64,000 nucleotides of DNA, from contig NW_024468524.1 in assembly GCF_001632365.1 (NCBI RefSeq), positions 607,450-671,449 on the forward strand, written 5' to 3'. This DNA comes from Laetiporus sulphureus 93-53. Its lineage: Eukaryota; Basidiomycota; Agaricomycetes; Polyporales; Laetiporaceae. Shown here one piece after another: positions 47,440 through 59,743 of the stretch. The translations under genes were made by a program, and so were the position numbers. How positions within the stretch are numbered: the first letter of the stretch is position 1; the number at the start of each line of letters is the position of its first letter. The notes below the pieces were generated by a model, which worked only from the letters and a program-made list of their open reading frames with translations, did not search any database and was not told where the DNA came from.

Positions 47440-48390
47440 GCCAGCACTTGTGGTCACGATGGCAGAACGGAGGCAAGCAGACCACACTAACTGTGGCTGC
47501 AGTACGAGCAGGCGGACGTCGACGCCCCACTATCCGAGCCCCCATCCAACACAAGAAGCGACATTCATACAGTCTCTCAGCCGCTCAGAAGAGCCGTCGC
47601 CAACACCGCAAGGCTGCGAACCCAGCCTCGCGGTCGAGCGGCTCAGCAGCGAGCAAGCGGGCCTGGTCAACGCCAGAGTTCGCCGGACATTGCAGCAAGT
47701 TTTCTCTCTGGATTGCCTCTCTGGAACACTGGTCTCTCGTCCTTGGACCTCTGGCGACACTTCATTCCTTCGCTCGCCTGTTCCTCGATGGTCTCTGGCG
47801 CCTACTTCATCTTCGACTTGGAGAATCTGGCTGGCTACATCTCTGGGTCATGGCTCCGGACCATCGACGTCGTCGCTTCGCACCTCAACGGCGACAGAGG
47901 CATCCAAGAGTGTACCGTCTGAGTTCCTGCGGCGTGAAGTACTGCAAAGTACTGCGGCTGTTAAGTTGGCCGCTCCGCTGCTGGTTTGTGGACGCCGGGG
48001 TGACGCACCGGCGGACTCGCTCGACGAAGAGAGCAGATTCACAGCTACGATGAGTCTGCTCTGCACGGCGGTCCACGGCTATGATGGACTCGTCGTTGCG
48101 CGGTGGGCGGGCTGGCTCTGGCTTTGGCCAAGTCTGCTTGCTCGCTGCTGAGTCGCTCAACCACGCGGCTGTGTTCGCAGTTCTGTGTGGTTGTCGGCGG
48201 CTCTTCTGCGCGTCTGGGAGGATGTATGGGGTTTGTTTCTTGTGTTGAAAGTGGATTCGGATAGTGGAGCGCCGACGTCCGGTTGCTCGTACTGCAGCCA
48301 CAGTTAGTGTGGCCTGCTTGTCTTCGTTACGTTGTTGTGATCATGGAATGTCTGGTTGTCTCGGTTTCTTTCTTTCTTCTTGATAGCAAC
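47440..48390. repeat. Internal foldback repeat of unit B
   Basis: Same structure as in unit A: arms at about 47440-47685 and 48140-48390 in inverse orientation. Confidence 0.55.
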
Positions 48391-48529
48391 CACAGAGCGT
48401 GTGGTTTGCATGGTCGTGTATATATATACCCAGCAGTGTACCCCCAATACATGTGGCGTGCCAAAAGCACTTTTCAGAGCATATCTAAGCCTTTCGCCTA
48501 CTCAGTGTCTTTCTCCTAGTCTTCTACGT

Positions 48530-48805
48530 TCTACGCTATCCGTAAGTTCGTTGCAATGCGAATTTACCGGAATGTGCTACGGGTGTAGTGGCGCCAAACA
48601 TTAGTATTGCTTGCCTCCATCTGATCTGTACCCATCGCATCACTGTGCCCATCTAAAATAGTGTTATGTGCATAGAATGATGTGTGATGAGCGCTATAGA
48701 TACTATACAAGGTTGAGTGAGAATAATACATGCGACCATCCTTAGAGTGTCCACAGATTGACCAGTTCACTTGAACTTACACCGGCTCCGCGTTCATTAA
48801 GTCTG
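48530..48805 (+). repeat. Direct repeat, copy 2 (about 270 bp)
   Basis: Counterpart of 41660-41940, lying between the end of unit B and the 3' end of the TBC gene. The two copies bracket about 6.6 kb. Confidence 0.65.
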
Positions 48806-48814
48806 TAAACAGTG

Positions 48815-51800
48815 TTAATCAACTTTATGTAAACCAATAGTGGGGAGTCGCCAACCCTTCGCGAGCTCTCGCTCAGCCTCAGTCAACCCTGTGTCATGCT
48901 CCTCCAGGAATGCATCGACCTGCAATGATACATATGGCATGAGTTCCATCCACGCAGAGGCCTTCACAGACGCACCTCATCCATGACACTATCGTCCTCC
49001 TCCATACCGCTTTCATCCTCGGTATCGTCCTCTTCATCCTTCGCATCATCAATAGCAAACGGTGTCCGTTCCATATATGCTGCGGCATTCGCGGCAGCCT
49101 GGATCATGTTCGGCATAGGAGAGAATTCAGTGGATACCGAGGATTCTGGCGGCTCGATGTTCATGTTAGATGACGTTGCCGTTAAAGTCGTAGACGTGGG
49201 CGATGACACGGACACCTCGGTCGAGCTGTCTGCAGTCTTGAGGCTACCCTTGGAAGTTGAGTGGCGCATGGTCGGCGTGAGCAGCGACTCCCGCGCCTTC
49301 GGCTCCTCAAGGGATGCATACTTTCCAATTGCTGGACGATGGTACACCTGCCCGTCGTGAACGAACTGACGAGAAAGAAGGTGAAGCGAACGGTTCGCAT
49401 ACCTGATGCTTCCCGATCGTCTTCCCGATTTGGTCCGTAACGCTGTTGAAGATCTTACGGTTGTCGTCGCTGGTGATGTTGGACCATATACCGCCGAGCA
49501 AGGAGGCATTGGAATTCGGGATGTCTAACGGTACTGGCTCTAGCCTGAAGGTCGAGGTGAAATCGGCCTCGAAGAAGGATTCCAGGATCTCATCTGCCAG
49601 CACCACCATACGGAAGCTGTGGAGAAGTCAGTGACAGAATGGAAGCAAGTTGGGAAAGAGCTACGTTGCAAGATTTATGTACGGTTGATTCGACTCAATT
49701 TGCGGTGGTTCGCCGTAAGGGTCGGTACCCTCGGGACGGGGAAGTAGAGCATCGCCGTATTCGAACGCGTTCGACATGAAGCGACTGACCGCGCCCAGGT
49801 ATGCATCGCCAACTTCATACCGGAAGATGAACTGCAGAGGGACTATCAGCAGGCATGGCGTTCAGGAGACGTAGCCTACTGACCAAGAGGGACTCGGATA
49901 ATGTTAGAACTTCATCCTTCGTAAGGAACCCGTCCTTATTCTTATCATGCAAATTGAAGAACCACTCGATATTCTCCATAAGATCGTTAAACATCACGCC
50001 GTCTAAACCAGAGATCAAGTCCTAAGGGGTGTCCAATGTTAGCATACTTCTCATGGGTATACAAATGGTCGTTACCTGGAAAGAAAGGGAACCACGATAC
50101 GACGTGTCCCAGAAGAAGAATAGGCGATCAATAAGCTCATGCTCAGGAACTTCACGGTCTACTCTTTGCTACAAACAAAGAGCTTAGTCATAAATTTTTG
50201 CGGCAAATACGCTGCACCGAGTATACGTACCTGGAAGCCGTTTGACACGATCTTCTCATCTCGTGCCCACGTACAGATTTCGCTGAGGAACACCCTGAAT
50301 GTTCGCAAACCTATTCTCGTCTCCGGACGCTCCTCGGCACCGTCTTTCGTCGTCAGAAGGGAAGGCGGCGGGAGCGACATGGATGGCGGAGGAACGATAC
50401 ATACGGCCTTGAAGAGCGCGTCGTACACCAAACCTGCCTGCTCCTTCGTGAAGCGTCCTAGAGACTTAAGGTTCCGAATCGCTGATCGCTTAGAGAAGGA
50501 TTCGATGCTGTTGACGATCTCTGATCTGTACTTGCGTCGCTCGCTGAGGATAGTGTCGTCTGTGATGACAGCAAATTCGCGGAAGGAGACCAACAGGAGC
50601 TCCTGGAAGCGCGTTATGGCCCGCGCTCGCGGATCAGTGGAGTATGGGTGAGCAGATTCGCCGAGTGAAGCGAAGTATGCGCGCATTAACCTTCCAGAAA
50701 TGTCAGATATCCTCAGATCGGCTCTATGCAGTAAAGCTTTATGTATCTCACTGAATAAAGCCGCCATCGTCTTGTATCTTCAACAGATTCTCTCCATTGA
50801 TCTTCAGAATAGCTGTCAAAGAGCATTCGTCAGATGCCCTACTGATATGGAGTGCGACTGACCAAGTCTATAGTGTGTGAGGGGTCAAAAAGCAAGCCGC
50901 AAACATGAGATATGAACGTACCCTACTTGGAAGAGAACTCTCGGACCCATACAGAAGAAGCAATCAATAATTCGGAACGCGAATACCATGGGCATGCTGT
51001 TGATGAACCTGTCGATCACGCAGACTGTCGATAAAGATTCATGAGACAGCGCGGAATCCGTTCTTACAAACTCAGAAACCAAGGTAAAGATGCGACCGAT
51101 AGCTGCACGTCGACTTGCTGGAAGTGGTCGTGGATGATGGGCAGACATCGATGGACAAGTGATTCGAACACACGTTGATCCAGTAGTGTCCCATGCATAG
51201 ACGGACTGCACGTCCACGCATGAGCAATACACATGCAGGAGAACAACGAATAGACCGACCTATAGTATCCAGGCAACAGCCGGTCACAAATCACTTCCAG
51301 CAGCCAGAATGCCTGCTCCTCGGACATATAGCTGGTGGCATGGTCGAATTCACGCTCACCGCACAGGAACATGCTGACTCACATCAAAATTGCTGCTGCA
51401 AGTATGTTCATAGCCTCCGGAGTTTCAGGACTAACACTTCGAGGAGATAACAACAAAAGAACAACTGACCTGGCAATAGCCTGTTTCAGGGTTCTTGAAA
51501 GAGTACGCTTGAAGTACTCGGCGTAGTGATGCGATACCCTCTTCCGATTGATATGCCGAGTACTCCGGAAGACTGCGATGTAGGTCCTTCTCTATCTCCT
51601 CCGTACTGGTGTTCGTTCGTCCTGTATTCTCTTCCAGAACGCGGTCGTAGAAACCCGGATTCTCATAGCGGAGGTACAGAGAGCCGCACAATGTTTCCCA
51701 CATTTCCCCTCGCAGTCTATTCGGGAGACCGACCTGCACCAGACGCGTGCATTGAGGGTACCGAAGGAGGGTGAGATTACGGCCATGTGCTGAACGATCC

Positions 51801-52668
51801 ATTGGATTAGGAGTCGACTTAACAGAACATGAGCAACTTACTCTTCAAATAGCTCATCCACAACTTAGTTTTGGATGCTTCACGGAGTCTGCGATGCATC
51901 AGAATAGAGTGCACTTTCAATTGACCTTACACTCACTTCTTAGGATCGCCAGGAAACTTAAACTTCAGCCCCAGACCACCAAGGTACATCGAGTCCGCAT
52001 CCGCAGCAGCAGCTTCAGCAGCCTTCACAGCGTCTATGCCCTTCTCCTCATTATCAGCAGCAGCAATGAGGATCTCAGAGTAGCATGTCTTGACGAAGTT
52101 CTTGACCGTCTTCATCCTGCCTTGCTGCAGTTCTGCCTTGAGTGCATCACGGAGCAACGAGCAGAACAGATCCGCGGTGGGCCGTAATGAAGTCAACTGG
52201 ACAACCTGAGTCCCACAATAAGTCAGGATTCCCCTTGCATCATTTGATGCATACGAACGATCTTCATGTCATGCCACACCGAGAGGCCGAGCGCGTAGAC
52301 ACCTGCCCGCGCATTGAGCCGCTCTACACGACGGATGGTACTCAAAGGGATTGTGAACCGCGTCGACTTGCGATCATGCGCTATGAAGGCGAGGTACGGT
52401 GGTATAAGGTATAGCTTTCCTGGCTGGCATGACGGTCTCGTGTCAATTGCTCTGCTTGCCGACATCAGGAGCCTTAGCCATGACTCACATACACATCTTC
52501 ACCCTGCAGCGAGAGGATGGCAGTGATTTCCATCTTCTCAAGCTGGTTCTGTAAACCCTTCTCACCCTGCGCATCAGGCCGTGCTGGAGGAATCGCAAAA
52601 AACAACTCTGTCTGCTGCTCTTTTGTGGGCTCCTTGAAGTTCCGCAAGTACGTAGATATGGTCGCCAT
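48815..52668 (-). CDS. GRAM-TBC-EF-hand Rab GTPase-activating protein (GYP2/MDR1-like)
   Basis: A large multi-exon gene starting [20 protein letters not shown] (52668) and ending [12 protein letters not shown] (stop 48815-48817). In order: a GRAM/PH-like segment ([40 protein letters not shown]), a linker ([20 protein letters not shown]), and the TBC domain around 51.8-50.9 kb. The TBC domain has [20 protein letters not shown], the Arg finger [12 protein letters not shown] and the Gln finger GYCQAMN. C-terminal helices follow, then an EF-hand ([13 protein letters not shown]) near 49.9 kb, and an acidic Ser-rich tail. TBC proteins accelerate GTP hydrolysis by Rab/Ypt GTPases in membrane traffic; both catalytic fingers are intact. 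Yeast Gyp2/Mdr1 (Ypt6 GAP) has the same architecture. I did not fix every exon boundary. Confidence 0.88.
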
Positions 52669-53706
52669 GATAGAAGCTCAAACCAGATAGTATCTTCACT
52701 ATTATAACGAGCAAGACAGTAATCGAATGGTACCAGGCAAGATGGGGAGGGAAGGGCAGCTGGTATAGCTTCAGCCCGCGGTGGCGGCGGTCTGGCTGCC
52801 GAAATCAGCGCCGTGCAGGCGATGTTTCGTTTCACTTCAATTTGATTTCCAACTTGACCATGGTCATCTCTCTGTCCATCACGACCTGTTGTCGACAAGT
52901 TGGACTATGGAAAGCTTTTGGACCCCACTGAATGTCCACCCGGATGTCACTGGCACTCAGACGCTGAATTAGCTGGTCTCATGGCGCACTGCGGGGCACA
53001 TTCACGGCATTTGACTCGCTGTTCCACGAGTCCAAGTCATTCAGATATGGCTGAAGATACTCTACATCGTCCATTTTGATCTTTGCCATAAGTCTACAGG
53101 TCGGACGCTTGAGTGCTCGGAATCCATTCGATCCTGCTGACATTCAGAGTGTGTCCAGATCGTGCATACTCTTGCTGCTCTGTGTACGCTCCTGCATGGA
53201 CATTGACAGAAAACCTGGAACAGCTTCTGCATTTTCACAAGGTCTGAGTCGACCTCTACTTTAAATTTAGAAACTTGATTATGATTCTCACGACGAAGAT
53301 ACTTGCAGAACGGTGTACACGACCACACGGCACTAACCGACCTCTGCGACCCGTTGTGGACAGCCAGTCCGAAGCGAGGTATATTGTGTCCAAAGCTCTC
53401 TCAAGTAGCCACACTCCATACGGGGGTGGGGGGGCAACTTGCTAGCAGGTGCTACTTGCCGAGGGTTTCCATCGCATGCTGGACCATTGTAACTCGAGTC
53501 GCTCCGCTGACCCAGTCGATGAATGATGGCATTGTATGTCTCCCCCTATCTATTTCACGCCCCGTATGCATATAACATATTGTACTTTAAGATATGTAGC
53601 ATACATTCCATGAAGTTATACACCCAGCAATGAATCGACGATGTCCGCATCCAAAATCTAAGCAATCATATCCTACACCTAACCCGATATGCATGCGATG
53701 AAGATG
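52669..53706. other. Intergenic region with a possible coding remnant
   Basis: About 1 kb between the TBC start and the monooxygenase stop. On the minus strand around 52970-53090 there is MAKIKMDDVEYLQPYLNDLD followed by SWNSESNAVNVPRSAP and a stop, then further open sequence (QLIQRLSASDIRVDIQWGP). It may be an exon or a decayed gene fragment; no family was identified. A run of G residues lies near 53425. Confidence 0.35.
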
Positions 53707-56040
53707 CTATGCTTTTGACTCGACCGTTTTCATATCTAGCGCCACGCTCAAATGTTTGACGTCGAAAGATCCTCTCACCGAATCGCTGAGCCGACCCCAA
53801 TTGACCCACCACTCATCGGCGTCGTCCTGAGCAACGTAGCCAAACACCCACGCCATCTCCTCAAAGTTACGCTTCATCGTTCCCTCATCCCACTCATCGG
53901 CGTTCTTCTTGCGCATGTCCGCATCGCGAGCATCACGCTCCGGCCCCGGGGGCATCGCAACCATCACCGCATTCGATAGGTCAGACTTTTTGACTTCGTT
54001 GCATCGGTTCTGCCGTAGTTCTTGATACGCGCTGAGAAAGGATGGTACCTGTTCCCATGTGCTAAGCCGACAAAATAGGCTCCCAAAGACGACCGCGTCT
54101 TCTACTGCAATACTGGGTCCATGAGTTCCACCAGGCTGCGATTGGCAATGTAAGCCTCGGTGCCAGGAACGAGAAGATAAAGTCCTATACGAACCTGCCA
54201 TGGATGCGCCGCCTCGCCAATAAGTACAATTCTTCCTGTCTCATCCGCCCAGTCTTCAATTTCGTGTGACCTTTTCTTAAGCCGTGTTCTTAACAGAAAG
54301 GGGGCCAAGCCAAGGAGCTTTTTGACTCTTATGGAGAAGCTTTTAGCCACCACGGCGCGGCATTTCAACCAAGCCACTCACATTGGTGCATGATCATCGA
54401 AGCTGATGCTACTCACAGGGACTTCCTCTTCCCAGGTCTCGTCTTCGCCTGTACATGAGCTGTCGCCCGTGTGCGAGTAAATGTGCATGGCATAGTCTTG
54501 TTTCGCGCGCTGGGACCACAACTCAGTAAAGGGCGACCGGGGTGGTTCAGCATCACTTACTACTGGATGTGCTGGTGAGAGCGGAGGATTGTCATTACGT
54601 TATGAATAAGATAAAATTCAAGCAGCATGGTACACACCACAGACACTGCGATGTGAGCCCATCCAGATGGGCCACTGCATCGCACCACATCGTCAGGATG
54701 AGGATAGCTTGCAATTAGAAAGAGCGTACCTCGTCAGACTCCAGAAGCTTAAGCAGCTCCGGGTCCTTCCTCATTTCGGAACCAGGAATCGTTGTAGTAT
54801 ATACTGTGAGGAAGTCTGGTTGTGCATCATCCGCGTCTCCTACGACAACATTCCGTACAAGGCTTCGCGGACCATCAGCACCAATGACGATGTCTGCTGT
54901 GACTTGTTCTCCGGTCGACAGCGACACGCTTGGACTTGGAGAGTTGCCCGTGCCTTGATGTACTGCGACGACGCTTGTCCCACAGTCGATACGGACTCCA
55001 GCACTCTTCGCTAGTTTGTGCAGCATTCGGTGGAGGTCTTCATGCTGTGAAATGGTACGTGATATCGGCTCGATTTCGCCGCAAAAAGTACGTACATGCA
55101 TAAGGAGGAAATCGCCGCCTGTTTCTCGCATTACGTCGGGCCTCCAATGTAAAAATCCGACGTCTTCTCCCGTCTCGACTGCAAGACAAGTGGGGTTATT
55201 TCCATGTCACAAGATTGCGCGCTTCGTTCGACGTCGAATCCCGATAAGTGGTTCTATAGGCTCGTGGCTGATCCGCCGTTGGCTTCGGCAACGTGCGGAG
55301 TCATAATCGACGCGGCTACAATCCGTAGGGCTTGTGCACGAATATATGAGCAGGGTGCGCTTCAAAATCCCGCAAATGGACCTCTTGACTCGAAACAGCA
55401 GATATGAAGCGCCGCCACTTGCCATGCACAAAGCAGATTAATCCCATAAATAGTAAGACTGCGCGTAAACGGACGCGCCGCGGAACGGTTCTACCGCAGG
55501 CCCTTCTGGAGCACGTCATGATAGCCAGAACTTTGCCAGGCGGCGGGAAGTTCAAGTGAAAACTTTTCCAGGAGACGTAATGATGGAGGCGATGTATATC
55601 CCGAATAAAAGCAACGGGCACTCACGATTGCGGAAAGGAGTACCCACGCAAGGCACGGATGTCCGAGCAAGCTCTTCAGGGCCTACCCACCGAGAGAGGA
55701 TTTTGCTGAGGTTGGGAGGTATGCGGAGCCCACCCGCTGGTATGCCGACTCCACGTTTCTCGAAGAGACGAACGCGATGCCCCGCTTCAGCCAAAACATA
55801 CGCGACGGACAGGCCAGCAACTCCTGTAGCAGATATAAGCCCGAACGAATACGGTAAGGCATCAAGAGTCAAAGCCAGCAAATGCCCATGCAAGGGTGCT
55901 CAAACCTCGGATACTACTTTGTTGGATGATATCACGAGCGAGCAAAGAAAGCAAAGCGTTGCGGAGCCCAAACCAGACGTACCGCCGCCGACAATGAGAA
56001 AGTCAAGATTCAAAGGAGCATCTGTGCTTGAGCCAGCCAT
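53707..56040 (-). CDS. FAD-dependent monooxygenase, salicylate hydroxylase-like (group A)
   Basis: The start ATG at 56040 encodes MAGSSTDAPLNLDFLIVGGG, and a short intron interrupts the dinucleotide-binding fold before VAGLSVAYVLAEAGHRVRLF and EKRGVGIPAGGLRIPPNLSK. The middle carries DFLLMHVRTFCGEIEPISRT and the DG motif DIVIGADGPRSLVRNV. The third motif reads VLIGEAAHPWQ (GE where the family normally has GD), joined to GTHGPSIAVEDAVVFGSLFC. The C-terminus ends SVALDMKTVESKA. Enzymes of this class use NAD(P)H and O2 to hydroxylate aromatic or prenylated substrates; the substrate here is unknown. A TATA-like CCATAAAAAG lies near 56090-56100. Exons between 54.4 and 54.7 kb were not fully resolved. 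Confidence 0.83.
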
Positions 56041-57219
56041 AGCTAGGAAGATATCAGAGGGCAGTCGCAAGACCGAAGGGGGCCCTTTTTATGGTGCGGG
56101 GATTGTCATCCATCGGCTAGCTCCAAGAAGCGTCTTGGTTTTCTGGTATTCCATGTGGAGTAGCGAGCATGTAATTGGCGTTCTCTCGTTTCTGGGCCTG
56201 CTTGTGCATCTTTGCTGATCGTGGAATATCGTTGGCAGCCATCATAGGCGCAAATGTTCAGCAGCACTGATCGAGATGTAACAGCCAGACAACAATGGGA
56301 ATCTGGAGAAGCGCCGAGGATCACCGACGGAGCCGACGTTGCGTATACAGTAAGAAGTCCAGAATGGTCGCTTCCAATCAGTAAAGCGAATCAAGCGATC
56401 CACTGCGAAGAGCTGGGAAGAGTGTGCGTGCCAGGACGTCGCACTGGGACAGATATATTGAATGAAAGTCGACTGCTCAGAGCTTAACATAAGGTCCAGC
56501 TTTTGAGGCATTTAACAACTTTCGGAGGGCTTCAGCGGGAAGCAAAACCGTGATGAAAAAAAATTGTTACCGTATACTATTAGTAGGCGGTGGAAATCAG
56601 ATGTCTCAATGAAGTTGATGACAAAGGAGTTATCCCGTACTAGAAGATGGTGCATTTGATATGACGAAGCAGGTCAACCGGTCAAGTTTACTGGCTGTGG
56701 CAACGCAGGACGCACCGATATGCTGAACGAACGGACCTGTCTTCTCTCCATTCAGCATGCGCCGAACACCTGATTACAATGCGAGTGACGTGTGCCTGTC
56801 ATGAGGCCTGATAAAAACTCGTGGCTGACATACATAACAAGCGAGCCAATTATCGTGCGTACTGAGCTCATAGTAGTGGGCCGTATCTTTCATAACAGGT
56901 GCCGACCGCATCGTCAGCTTAGTTCATCAGCGTAACCAGTATGCCCTTGGGGTTGAGACAAAGGGGAATGTAAGCGACTAAGTCAACCAGAATGTACCAA
57001 TCGCTACCATAAAGCGTGTCGGCCAGCAAGCGATGTAAGGGATGACGGGAGGGGAGAACCAAGGCGGCTGTGATGGATTCGGCGCCGCGGCTTCCACGTG
57101 TTGTGGACGCGAGGCTGCCGTCACGTGCGCCTCATGTAGACTATGTAGGGATGACATGGCCTTTCCTCCATCGCGTTCTGCAACTTCGCGGTCCACCTGC
57201 TTTTGCTTTCGAACTTGCT
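56041..57219. other. Intergenic region, nothing recognised
   Basis: About 1.2 kb between divergent genes, AT-rich around 56520-56640. No coding, repeat or RNA signal was recognised. Open frames upstream of 57220 lack support. Confidence 0.4.
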
Positions 57220-59048
57220 ATGCCCTTTCCTTTCAGCTTCACGTTTTCGGTCTCAGAAATACCCAACCCGTTTTCCAGGCGGAGAGCATTTGGATCAACT
57301 CCGCCTGAATCTGACGCTGGCAGCGCCAAAGACGGATGTCCGCCACCACCGCGTCGGCGACCTCCTTCCCCCTCTCTTTTGCCTCCAATCTCGCGCAAGA
57401 GGGGATGGGTACCCTCTGAATCCGAGATAAGCTGCGCTGCTGCGGTACCTGCCTCGACCAGTGGATACCTCGAGACTCCCGCGAAGCACAGGGACGTGAT
57501 GGAGACGTCTGACAGCGGTCAGACCGACGAGCCGACGTCAGGTGAGTCTCCAAGCTTCATTTGCATCGTTTCGATGGCGCACTTCTACGCAATGATCTCT
57601 GAGAACCTGTCTTGTCTCGATCTGAGTACTATTTTGAGCCTCCTCCGGAACGAGAGTACTCAGGGGAAAGGGGGGGGAGCGGGAACAGCCTCGCGCGCGA
57701 GGGTGCAGTTCTCCTGCTGTGCTTGCATCCGCGTTGATTTATGGACTGCATTTGCATTCATGCATGCTGTTGATATCGTCAGTGCTCAGGAAGTGCCAGC
57801 TGCAAGCCTGCTGCACGATATTCTTTGTCGATGTACCCTCGACTGTGATTCTGGATGGGCCAATGCTGTTGGTCACGCCGCTTGGTTCTATCTCGCTTTA
57901 TGAGGTTCTGTCGATCTACTGCTCTGACGTTGAGCGTCCCTTCTGCACGTGTTTTACTGCCGTCCCGTCAGCGCGCTTGTGACAGCAGGCGCATACATGC
58001 ACCCATTTCTACTCGCTCGCATATCATGACGACGGGATTCACACAGTGCTTGCCAGTAGATCTGCCCCCTTCCAAGCGTCGCCGTACGCTCGTCAGCTCC
58101 ATCGCAGGAACTGCGTTGAGCGCCGCACTCATTGGGACTGCAATGGGCCTCACCGCGTATCGCATGTAAGTGCACGCGTCAGCATCCAGATCATATTTTC
58201 ACCGCTGATAACGGCACTCGCAGATGGAAGGACTGGGGAAAGCAGCCACGACTCGAGCTACCTTCACCGCCTCCGCCGCCTCCGTACGAGCAAGGTGAAT
58301 GGATGCCACCAAAGGTACGCGAGCGTCGGTGGCCCAGTACTACCAAGCCTGACAATCTCACAGCTTGACCCTATTCCGGCCAACGTTGTGCAAGTTGCGC
58401 CGTCCTCATCGTCGTCAGCCGCTACACGTTCGCGCAAACTGCGCTATGTTGCTGGTAGTCGGCGGACGACACGGCATCACAAGAGCCTTTCGCGCACGAG
58501 TCACGTATCAGTCGCGAGCTCGAGCAGCATCTCTGCATACCGCGCGTCCATCCCGTCCGACTTCACGTTCACTACGCCTACCGAGCCTGAAATGGACGCC
58601 GAGGTGGATGACCAAGTGCGCTCGTTTCCTCGCTCCGAGAGAATTATGTCGGCTGATCGTTTTCCTGCAGGTGTTATGGATGAACGACAGGCTCGCATCG
58701 CTTATCGCAGAGGGCCAACGGGCGCTCGGCAAGGAAGTCGTAGTGATGAGTGAAACGCAGGAAGACGAAGAAGACGACGGCGCAGGAGGCTGGGTGGAAG
58801 AAGACACCGGTCAATCAACAAGTTCTTCATACGCTCGCTCTGCTAGAACGTCGTGGAGTAGCGGCCTTCCACCATATTCGTCCCCTTCTCCTCGCCAGCT
58901 CGCATTTGATTTCGCCCGCTCGCCCCGCGTCGAGTCCGATGCCTTCGCAGGTGCAGGATATCGGGAGGATGAGTCCTCCTGGCAGACACCCGAGCTTCGC
59001 GAGGCCATGGCGCGGGCGCGGGACATGTACAAGCGGGAGCGCACGTAA
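57220..59048 (+). CDS. Single-pass membrane protein of unknown function
   Basis: Five exons (57220-57541, 58057-58165, 58224-58314, 58364-58615, 58671-59048) give 383 residues. Exon 1 begins MPFPFSFTFSVSEIPNPFSR and ends with RKRGWVPSESE...SSGYLETPAKHRDVM-like sequence. After a long 515-nt intron come PPSKRRRTLVSSIAGTALSA and a transmembrane segment ALIGTAMGLTAYRIW, then a Pro-rich and Ser-rich region. A conserved-looking block WMNDRLASLIAEGQRALGKE and a C-terminal REDESSWQTPELREAMARAR follow. Basic residues before the membrane segment suggest an orientation signal. I believe similar hypothetical proteins exist in other Agaricomycetes, but no function is known. Smaller exons could hide in the long intron. 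Confidence 0.68.
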
Positions 59049-59743
59049 CTCTCTCTCTGCACGACTTCCTTATTCTCTTCCTCGACCAGAAAGGCCTATG
59101 GATACTAGAATCATTTCTCCGGCACGACAAGACACGACCGAAACGCGTACTCTGACTCTCCACACTGCTGTTCATCACTGTATCCTATTCTATCTGCACA
59201 CCGGCTCGCTGTTCTCTCCACATCGTAAAGCTATGTAACATAACCTATGTCCACTGCTCTCTCTCTCTCTCTCGGCTTCTCCGGATACGTTGTCATCGCA
59301 AGCTCTTCACCTCGTACATAGTTGCTCATCCCGCTCATCCTGTCACTCTGCATATCATCGGAAAACAAAGTCCTCATCGTCGTGTTATGCACTCGCATTC
59401 GTGGGACATGAAGGAAAGGGGGACGCTCAAGCATATTTTACGTGGCTGCCGACTTGATCAAGGCAGAAACGGTGCATTATTGGATGGCGGTATCTAGTCC
59501 AAAAGAACGCTCTATGCGTAAACGCAGCCATGACAAGAATGCTAGTAATCTATATGTGACCATGCGACAAGAATCAGTGCGTGCTTAGTGTACAGTTTGC
59601 TATCCTTCCTATGGGAGCGGCGGTGGAGACAAAACCTAGTGTGCGTCCCCGCATGACGCTCGGCCGCCTAGTGTTGGTGATGACAGGTGGGGATGACCAC
59701 CTCGGGTTAGACGGAGCGTTGTCCCAAGACAGCGGTCTCGCCA
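59049..59743. other. 3' intergenic region with a CT microsatellite
   Basis: Convergent gene ends. A (CT)n run of about ten units lies at 59254-59275. No gene recognised. Confidence 0.5.

Larger units (their letters stand above)
44925..48510 (+). repeat. Inverted repeat unit B (about 3.6 kb)
   Basis: Reverse-complement copy of unit A. Compared with A, it has a one-base insertion near 45543 in the candidate intron, and two 2-base deletions around 47760-47790 outside the long open frame. The promoter-distal stretch (about 44990-45120) is the most diverged part. Confidence 0.75.

Noticed and set aside
41660..48805. Direct repeats as LTRs of one retrotransposon
   Set aside because: The interior holds a normal epoxide hydrolase and unit B, with no gag, protease, reverse transcriptase or integrase, and no primer-binding site was seen.
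57070..57903. Unspliced 277-codon frame as the gene start and product
   Set aside because: Residues from 57220 onward look coding and a clear donor at 57542 joins in frame to the later exons; the upstream part lacks support.
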